Source: Deltaproteobacteria bacterium | Lineage (GTDB): Bacteria > Desulfobacterota > DSM-4660 > Desulfatiglandales > HGW-15 | DNA: 48,090 nt | Reading direction: 5' to 3' | Assembly: GCA_019308745.1 (NCBI GenBank) | Contig: JAFDHO010000007.1 | Coordinates: forward strand, 1-48,090 | In this document: positions 43,177-48,090 of the stretch, in pieces | How positions within the stretch are numbered: position 1 is the first letter of the stretch | Layout: every line of letters starts with the position of its first letter | Position numbers and translations under genes: made by a program | Notes under the pieces: model-generated | Seen by the model: only the letters and a program-made list of their open reading frames with translations | Database searches by the model: none | What the model was told of the DNA's origin: nothing

Positions 43177-43794
43177 TCAACCTTTGTTTGCCGCCACTAT
43201 GGTCTTCAACTTCTTGATGGCCCTGTGTTTTACGGTGTAGGCCGTGCGGGTGGAAACTCCGAGGGCCTCAGCAACCTCCTCTATAGGAAGCTGCTCCTCA
43301 AAATGTAGTCTCACAAAAATCTTGTCCCGCGAGGGCAATTTCCTGAAGGCCTCCTTCACGATCCGCTCCCTTTCCTGCGCTTCCATCATGAGGAGTGGAT
43401 TGGGACTGTCCACCCTCAATTCCGGTATCTCCTCGAGGGGGAGGGATCTCTGCTTCCACGCCAGAGCGTCGGGGCCCTTTTTTCGCACCTGGTTCAACAC
43501 GACTCTGACGGTGACGAGCCTGATCCATGAGGCCACGCTGCACCCGTTCTTGCCCCTGTACTGTCTCAGTTTCTTACACTTTTCTTCGAAAAGATTGAGG
43601 AATACCGTATTATGAAGATCCTCGATATCCTGGTTGATAAGAGAAACATGCTTGCTTGCACATGTACGTCGCACCGTCTGATAGATAAGGTTCGAAAACC
43701 GCTGGACAAAGACCCTCCAGGACCCACGATCACCAGAGATGCAAGCGGCGAGCAACCTCAGGTCGTCTGCACGTTCGGGGTTCTGGTCCGTCAT
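43177..43794 (-). CDS. ECF-type RNA polymerase sigma factor
   Basis: 205 residues. Region 2 spans about 25-100 (WRVFVQRFSNLIYQTVRRTC; DIEDLHNTVFLNLFE; GKNGCSVASWIRLVTVRVVL), and region 4 about 148-200 (AFRKLPSRDKIFVRLHFEEQ; EEVAEALGVSTRTAYTVKHR). AAAGGA precedes the ATG. It heads a minus-strand operon with the zinc-finger anti-sigma factor and the cyclase-CHAT fusion. A REP cluster fills the upstream gap, so its own promoter must lie in a short stretch next to the start or within the repeats. Confidence 0.93.
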   Translation of the reverse strand: MTDQNPERADDLRLLAACISGDRGSWRVFVQRFSNLIYQTVRRTCASKHVSLINQDIEDLHNTVFLNLFEEKCKKLRQYRGKNGCSVASWIRLVTVRVVLNQVRKKGPDALAWKQRSLPLEEIPELRVDSPNPLLMMEAQERERIVKEAFRKLPSRDKIFVRLHFEEQLPIEEVAEALGVSTRTAYTVKHRAIKKLKTIVAANKG

Positions 43795-43848
43795 TGGTAT
43801 CCTTTTCCTTAACCATTAAGGAGCGCCGCATTGCATTTCAATAGCCCC

Positions 43849-44133
43849 GTAGGGCACGATCACGCCTGAGGCGGACAGGCGTCCCTGTCGTGCCTCTAAT
43901 GAACGACACGGCGACCGTTCACTACAACATATTCCCCATCTCGTAGGGATCGACCTCCGTGTCATTCCTTTCGCACCCGTAGGGCACGACGTCCCTGTCG
44001 TGCCTCCATCACCGTAGGGACCAACCTCTGTGTTGGTCCTCATGAACGGCACAGAGTCCTTCACTGAACGAGACAGAGCTCGTTCACTACAATGCTCCAA
44101 CCCTCCCGGAGGGCACGACCTCCGTGTCGTGCC
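43849..44133. repeat. REP/BIME-like cluster: about eight GTAG-hairpin units
   Basis: Plus units start at 43849 (loop insertion of CGCCTGAGGCGGACAGG type), about 43942, 43979 and 44013; minus units include one at about 43900-43925 and one at about 44065-44090. The unit near 43942 is a hybrid: left arm GGATCGAC but right arm GTCATTCC. The unit near 44033-44065 is deleted. The last unit (foot GGAG, about 44108-44133) lies 8 bp before the stop of the CsgG-like gene. Confidence 0.82.
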
Positions 44134-44141
44134 ATGTTCAC

Positions 44142-46151
44142 TCACTCGGTGATAACCTTGTCAAGGGGTCTGATTGAAGATACCTCTCCTTCCTCTACCT
44201 CGGCCTTTGAGATCTCAGGCATGACCTGCACAACCCTCGCTCGCCCCAGTATCACGTTGTCCGCACCGATAACCTTTCCCGTCTTCGGGTGCTTTATGGG
44301 TTCTTCCCTATAAATGATCAAACGCCTATGGAGTTTAATCTGATCCTGCCCCAAATCCGTGAACACATGCTTCCCCTTTTGTTTTATGACGAGACCTTCG
44401 AGCAGGGGAAAGTCCCTGTGGAACTTGATGGCCATGCCTTCTGCCAGGGTTCTCAACCCCGGCAGATCCTTTACCTCATCGTAGACGTCCTCTGTGGCCA
44501 GGATCTCCGATGTCTCGGTATCGATGATCCGGCCAACGATTTCTACTCCGCTCTTCGTTTCTACGAGGGCACCCGTAATTATTGATTCCGCTGCGACCAG
44601 TTTGCCCAGTCGCAAAGCCGTCCCCTTGTCTATGAGGGCAGTCTGGCTCAACTTTTGTTCCCGCAATACGTCATCCAGCTTTTCCCTCTCTACCAGGTTG
44701 AAGCGGTTCTGATTCACCAGGCTGTCCACGAGGCTGTCCTGAAAGGACAGGCTTGCCTCCGAGATCGTCCCCTTTTGCTCGAAGGGCAGGACCGTAAGGC
44801 TCAACCTCTCTTCGAGTTGGAGGGCCTTTGGGATCTCCCTCTCAAACAATATCTTCTTGAGGGCCTTGTTGCCTGCCTCATCCCGTGCCTCGATCAGGAT
44901 TGCATTCGTTCCTTCACGCAACCTTTCAAGATGACTAAAGAAAATGCTCTTACCCTCGCGCCTGAGGATGGGGTTTTTATTGATCCACAGGCCTTTGATC
45001 TTGCTGTCGTCCCTAATTTCCCCTTCCAGGTAGACCTTGTCCAGAAAGACCTTCTCCTTCTCGGCCCAATCCCGGATCCGGATCACTGGAGGGTTCTTGT
45101 CTTTCTTGCCGAGAAGGCCCGCCATCAGGAGACCCCCTGTCCGCGAGTCCGAACAGGCCAGCATGGTGGCAGCTTGGCCCGTGGAGACAGGCGACACGGG
45201 CACGGTCGCCGAGGTCCGGTTCCCGAGACGATCATACGTGACAAGCTCCAGGTCCTTGTACTTCACCGGCACCCTCTCTTCAAAGGTGACTTCCCTTTCA
45301 CCCGCGACGCTCATGGACCGACCCCCTATCTCGAGCCGTGAAACCCCTGCCTCGTCATAGACCGAGCCGCGAATCTTGATCCTATCGGGGCCAAGGGAGA
45401 TGGTGTCTTCTATGGAGACAATGGGCCCCGTCCTGTCCATGTGGACGACGATCGTCCGATCTGCCCTCTTCCCCGCGAGGTTCTCAGCAGCGACCACTAT
45501 CTCGTGTCTTCCTTCTCCCAATGGGAGAGGCTCTTTGAAGGCGACCCTCTTCCGGGCCCCCTCCATGAACAGAGGGGTCCTATTGATCCTAATGGCAGAA
45601 ACATAGTTTTCGTCTTCTGCGGACCCAGAGAGAATGAAGGGGTCCTGCTTTGTCCAGATCTCAACTTTTTGAACGTCAAGTGCAAGTCGTGGAGGGGCAA
45701 CAACCTTTCCGGCCTGCTCGATCAGGGCCTTGCGGACTTTGTCCAGATAGAATCTCGCCTTGGCGGACGGGTACTGCTGCAGGGATAGCTCCAGTTCTTT
45801 CCTGGCTTCCTCCAGGTTGCCCACGCGGTAATACACGATCCCCCTTTCCCTGTGAGGGAAGTAGTCGATAAAGTGCATTCCGTAGGTCCGGGCCATGCGC
45901 TGGTCTTTATCCCTCTGTCCTAATGCTTTATCGAGATCTGCGAGGCTCTCCCTGTAGAAATCTCCTTCTGCATATGAGAGGGCCCTTTCGTAGTAGTTCC
46001 ACCAGCGGCTCCTGAAGGTCCCCCTGACGACGCCATATTTTTTTCCGTCCTTGACATAGACGTTATCCGGCTTCTGGCTCACGCACTGGTAGAGCAGTAT
46101 TGATGAGACAAGCACCATTGTGACAAGAGTATATGTTCGTACGATCTTCAT
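44142..46151 (-). CDS. Lipoprotein with TPR, Ig-like and CsgG/FlgT-like domains
   Basis: 669 residues. Lipobox LLYQC (Cys23). A short TPR region (about 50-140: YERALSYAEGDFYRESLADL; GIVYYRVGNLEEARKEL) is followed by two or three Ig-like beta domains (about 155-420), a CsgG-type domain (about 445-570: FNLVEREKLDDVLREQKLSQ, TALRLGKLVAAESIITG) and a C-terminal FlgT-like domain. The CsgG and C-terminal parts are clearly homologous to the end of the cyclase-CHAT fusion protein (compare VQVVERALLDRLLEELKLGR). It lacks the hydrophobic pore loop signature I would need to call a curli channel, so a structural or sensory outer-membrane partner is equally possible. REP clusters bound it on both sides. 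Confidence 0.85.
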   Translation of the reverse strand: MKIVRTYTLVTMVLVSSILLYQCVSQKPDNVYVKDGKKYGVVRGTFRSRWWNYYERALSYAEGDFYRESLADLDKALGQRDKDQRMARTYGMHFIDYFPHRERGIVYYRVGNLEEARKELELSLQQYPSAKARFYLDKVRKALIEQAGKVVAPPRLALDVQKVEIWTKQDPFILSGSAEDENYVSAIRINRTPLFMEGARKRVAFKEPLPLGEGRHEIVVAAENLAGKRADRTIVVHMDRTGPIVSIEDTISLGPDRIKIRGSVYDEAGVSRLEIGGRSMSVAGEREVTFEERVPVKYKDLELVTYDRLGNRTSATVPVSPVSTGQAATMLACSDSRTGGLLMAGLLGKKDKNPPVIRIRDWAEKEKVFLDKVYLEGEIRDDSKIKGLWINKNPILRREGKSIFFSHLERLREGTNAILIEARDEAGNKALKKILFEREIPKALQLEERLSLTVLPFEQKGTISEASLSFQDSLVDSLVNQNRFNLVEREKLDDVLREQKLSQTALIDKGTALRLGKLVAAESIITGALVETKSGVEIVGRIIDTETSEILATEDVYDEVKDLPGLRTLAEGMAIKFHRDFPLLEGLVIKQKGKHVFTDLGQDQIKLHRRLIIYREEPIKHPKTGKVIGADNVILGRARVVQVMPEISKAEVEEGEVSSIRPLDKVITE

Positions 46152-46187
46152 ATTCTCAGCCTACCTTCCCCGTTCATCTCCCGTCCC

Positions 46188-46505
46188 GTAGGGCACGACG
46201 CCCCCGTCATTCCTTACACATCCGTAGGCCATGGCGTCCGTGTCGTCCCTCCATTCTCCCGTAGGGAACGGGCTCTGTCCCGTTCCTCCCCCCCGTAGGG
46301 ATCGACCTCTGTGTCCATCCAACCACGCTCTGTAGGGACCAATCTCTGTGTTGGTCCTCATAAACGGCACAGACGCCGTTTACTACAATGTTCCAACCCT
46401 CTCGTAGGGCACGACGTCTCTGTCGTGCCACGTTGAACGACACAGAGGTCGTTCACTACACCACATTTACCCACCTCTCGTAGGGCACGACATCTCTGTC
46501 GTGCC
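46188..46505. repeat. REP/BIME-like cluster: about nine GTAG-hairpin units
   Basis: Plus units start at 46188, about 46224, 46260, 46297, 46332, 46404 and 46480; minus units lie at about 46360-46385 (stem TAAACGGC/GCCGTTTA) and 46434-46459 (TGAACGAC). Stem types include GGAACGGG, GGATCGAC, GGACCAA and GGCACGAC. Two units (46188 and 46224) have mismatched arms, as if recombined between stem types. Confidence 0.82.
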
Positions 46506-46522
46506 GTCCTAACGACCAACCC

Positions 46523-47890
46523 TCAAAAATGATAAATCACCGAGGAATACACCGTATGTTGGTCCACATCCTGTGACGAATCCTCGTTGCCCACCGTGGC
46601 CGTCCGCACGTCTCGGCCAAAGCGATACTGGTAGGCAAAATCAAATATGAAACTTTTGTAAGCGATACCAGAGCCGACACTCACTCCCCAGAAAGTATCA
46701 GGACTCCCTTCTGCGGGTTCAGGGTCATAGAACACACCGGCCCTGACAGGAATCACTGCCCTTTCCCCGATAAAGAGGTACTCTCCACCCACCCTAACCT
46801 GCATGGTGTCAGCAATGTCACTGTCTCGCTGAGACCTGCCGGTGATTGGATTCAGTTCGTTCCCTTCGCCGTCATGGAGCACGTAATCACTCCATTCCGT
46901 GCGGTACACGTCCAGGTCCATGGTAAATGCGTCACTCATGCGAAAGGCCAGGCCAATGCCGTAAGACATGGGCATGTCCAGCCTTACTGTCTCCGACTTC
47001 TTGATCACGTTGTGAGAATTGCTGGCAGGATTGGTGGGAAACGTAATCCGGGAATCGTAATGATAGTCGTGCCGGAGTCGTGCCTCGAAAGGGGACTTGA
47101 ACACAGCCCCCAGAGTGAGCCTGCCCGTCATGTTCCACATCAAGCCCAGGTGGAAATTGAGATTGTGCCAGTGAAAGGGATCCATAAGATCCAGTCGCAT
47201 CCCATCCGTGGTATATTCCTCGTCGATGCGTGTCTCAACAAGGAAAGGAAACCCCGCAAAGGTCCCGCTTCCCTTTGAGCGGTAGGCCGAGTTCCAGGAG
47301 TTCTCGTAGGGTCCGTGTTCCCAGAAGTTCAGCGTGAAACCCAGGGAAAGGGTGGGGGTCACCTGCACCGCAAAGGCGGGAGAAATCGGCTTCAGGGCGC
47401 CTTCCTGCTCATACTGGATGCTGTCTCTCAGTATCAAGGGGGGGGCCGCTGTGTCAATCAGACTGTAGGTGTAAGTCACGCTCTTGCTGAAGTCATAGAG
47501 GTGCTGGAGGTTCAGGGAAAAAATCATGTTCCTGTTCAGGGCAGTAAAAGGATAGGCTGCGCTGAGGTAATTCAACTCGTAGATGCTAACCCTCTGAGGC
47601 CCGGATGCTTCTGGAAAGGCCACATAGGTGGTATCTTCGGTGCGATGATTATAGGCCCCCACTACCGAGACCTCCGGCCTTTCCAGTTGGATCAGCCCGG
47701 CTGGGTTCCAGGAAGCAGCAGTTGCATCATCTGCCACACCAATAAAGGCCCCACCCATGCCAAGGGCCCGTGCCCCGGATCCCACGGGGTTGGGGGAGGA
47801 GGATATCTCAACGGTCTGCGCGATCTGGCCCCACGCGATGGACCTGATCACGAGCCAAAAGATCGCCGATATGATTACAATACGTTTCAC
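46523..47890 (-). CDS. OmpP1/FadL/TodX-type outer-membrane porin
   Basis: 455 residues with a signal peptide (KRIVIISAIFWLVIRSIAWG). The mature N-terminus GSGARALGMGGAFIGVADDA then TAASWNPAGL is the hatch-domain signature of FadL/OmpP1/PorV-like barrels that import hydrophobic compounds or take part in surface export. The rest is beta-barrel and ends in Tyr-His-Phe. GTG 47890 was chosen because it gives a normal signal peptide; an ATG at 47935 and one at 47950 inside a REP unit are alternatives. Together with the neighbouring CsgG-like lipoprotein it may form an envelope module. Confidence 0.85.
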   Translation of the reverse strand: MKRIVIISAIFWLVIRSIAWGQIAQTVEISSSPNPVGSGARALGMGGAFIGVADDATAASWNPAGLIQLERPEVSVVGAYNHRTEDTTYVAFPEASGPQRVSIYELNYLSAAYPFTALNRNMIFSLNLQHLYDFSKSVTYTYSLIDTAAPPLILRDSIQYEQEGALKPISPAFAVQVTPTLSLGFTLNFWEHGPYENSWNSAYRSKGSGTFAGFPFLVETRIDEEYTTDGMRLDLMDPFHWHNLNFHLGLMWNMTGRLTLGAVFKSPFEARLRHDYHYDSRITFPTNPASNSHNVIKKSETVRLDMPMSYGIGLAFRMSDAFTMDLDVYRTEWSDYVLHDGEGNELNPITGRSQRDSDIADTMQVRVGGEYLFIGERAVIPVRAGVFYDPEPAEGSPDTFWGVSVGSGIAYKSFIFDFAYQYRFGRDVRTATVGNEDSSQDVDQHTVYSSVIYHF

Positions 47891-47941
47891 GCTCCCCCGG
47901 TCCCTATTGCCTAACCTGTGCGCCGTTCCGATCATCCTCCC

Positions 47942-48082
47942 GTAGGGCACGACGTCTGTGTCGTGCCATCATCCAGGTAGGGTACAACCTCCGTGTTGTA
48001 CCATCATGAACGGCACGGAGGTCGTTCATTACATGGCCTAGGTGCGGCCGTCCTTTTGAACGAGACAGAGCTCGTTCACTAC
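47942..48082. repeat. REP/BIME-like cluster: four GTAG-hairpin units, continues past window
   Basis: Plus units at 47942-47967 (GGCACGAC) and 47977-48002 (GGTACAAC); minus units at 48007-48032 (TGAACGGC with a G-T pair) and 48057-48082 (TGAACGAG). All have GTAG or GTAA feet on the proper strand. The window ends 8 bp later. Confidence 0.85.
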
Positions 48083-48090
48083 AATGTGCT

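Noticed and set aside
44142..46151. Curli secretion system
   Set aside because: No csgA, csgB, csgE or csgF-like gene lies nearby, and the CsgG-like domain is preceded by TPR and Ig-like domains, unlike the curli pore protein.
32241..48082. CRISPR arrays
   Set aside because: The repeated units are not uniform, lie in both orientations, have no constant spacer length, and no cas gene is present. Covarying hairpins with a GTAG foot fit REP elements instead.

Overview
The window looks like a Desulfobacterota (former Deltaproteobacteria) chromosome. The signs are a liv-type ABC transporter beside a molybdenum/tungsten enzyme, several large secreted proteins of a kind frequent in that phylum, a short paired EF-hand tail on secreted proteases, and a Gram-negative envelope gene set (LptC, Skp, FadL, CsgG). 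This placement is inference from gene content; there is no rRNA or other marker gene here and I see no tRNA or CRISPR array.

Left part (1-9.2 kb). A partial ThDP enzyme faces a long minus-strand cluster that reads, in transcription order: IclR regulator, periplasmic binding protein, livF, livH, livM, livG, a small exported Cys-rich protein, a bis-MGD oxidoreductase and a four-cluster ferredoxin. The layout suggests regulated uptake of an organic substrate delivered to a cytoplasmic Mo/W enzyme. A perfect 16-bp palindrome sits at the IclR start, and a hairpin terminator separates the binding-protein gene from the permease genes.

Middle part (9.9-19.6 kb). PfpI-like protein and purB are followed by three overlapping genes that look like a peptidoglycan-trimming, cell-shape set. 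They are a YkuD protein with two NTF2-like repeats (Csd6/Pgp2-like), a membrane-anchored coiled-coil protein, and an M14 carboxypeptidase with the unusual Gln zinc ligand known from Helicobacter Csd4. Then come a RNB-family ribonuclease, an exported YidD-like protein and an LptC-like protein.

Secretion region (19.7-32.2 kb). A broken beta-helix gene precedes a secreted subtilase, a TPR/outer-membrane-barrel protein, a giant 2,197-residue FecR-domain repeat protein and a Skp-like lipoprotein chaperone.

REP-rich right part (32.2-48.1 kb). Six of the gaps between genes or operons here hold clusters of short hairpin repeats, about 50 units in the whole window including two stray units at 20.7 kb. 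All share a GTAG foot, a covarying 8-bp stem and a 6-nt loop, in both orientations: the architecture of REP/BIME elements moved by Y1 (RAYT) transposases. Between these clusters lie a DUF4143 ATPase, a frameshifted secreted C13-like caspase-fold protease, and an operon of ECF sigma factor, zinc-finger anti-sigma factor and a 1,056-residue membrane-spanning fusion (class III nucleotide cyclase, CHAT protease, transmembrane helix, TPR, CsgG/FlgT-like). A second CsgG/FlgT-like lipoprotein and a FadL/OmpP1-type porin follow. The sigma/anti-sigma/cyclase-CHAT-CsgG operon, with its companion lipoprotein, is the best candidate for an undescribed envelope-sensing or conflict system.
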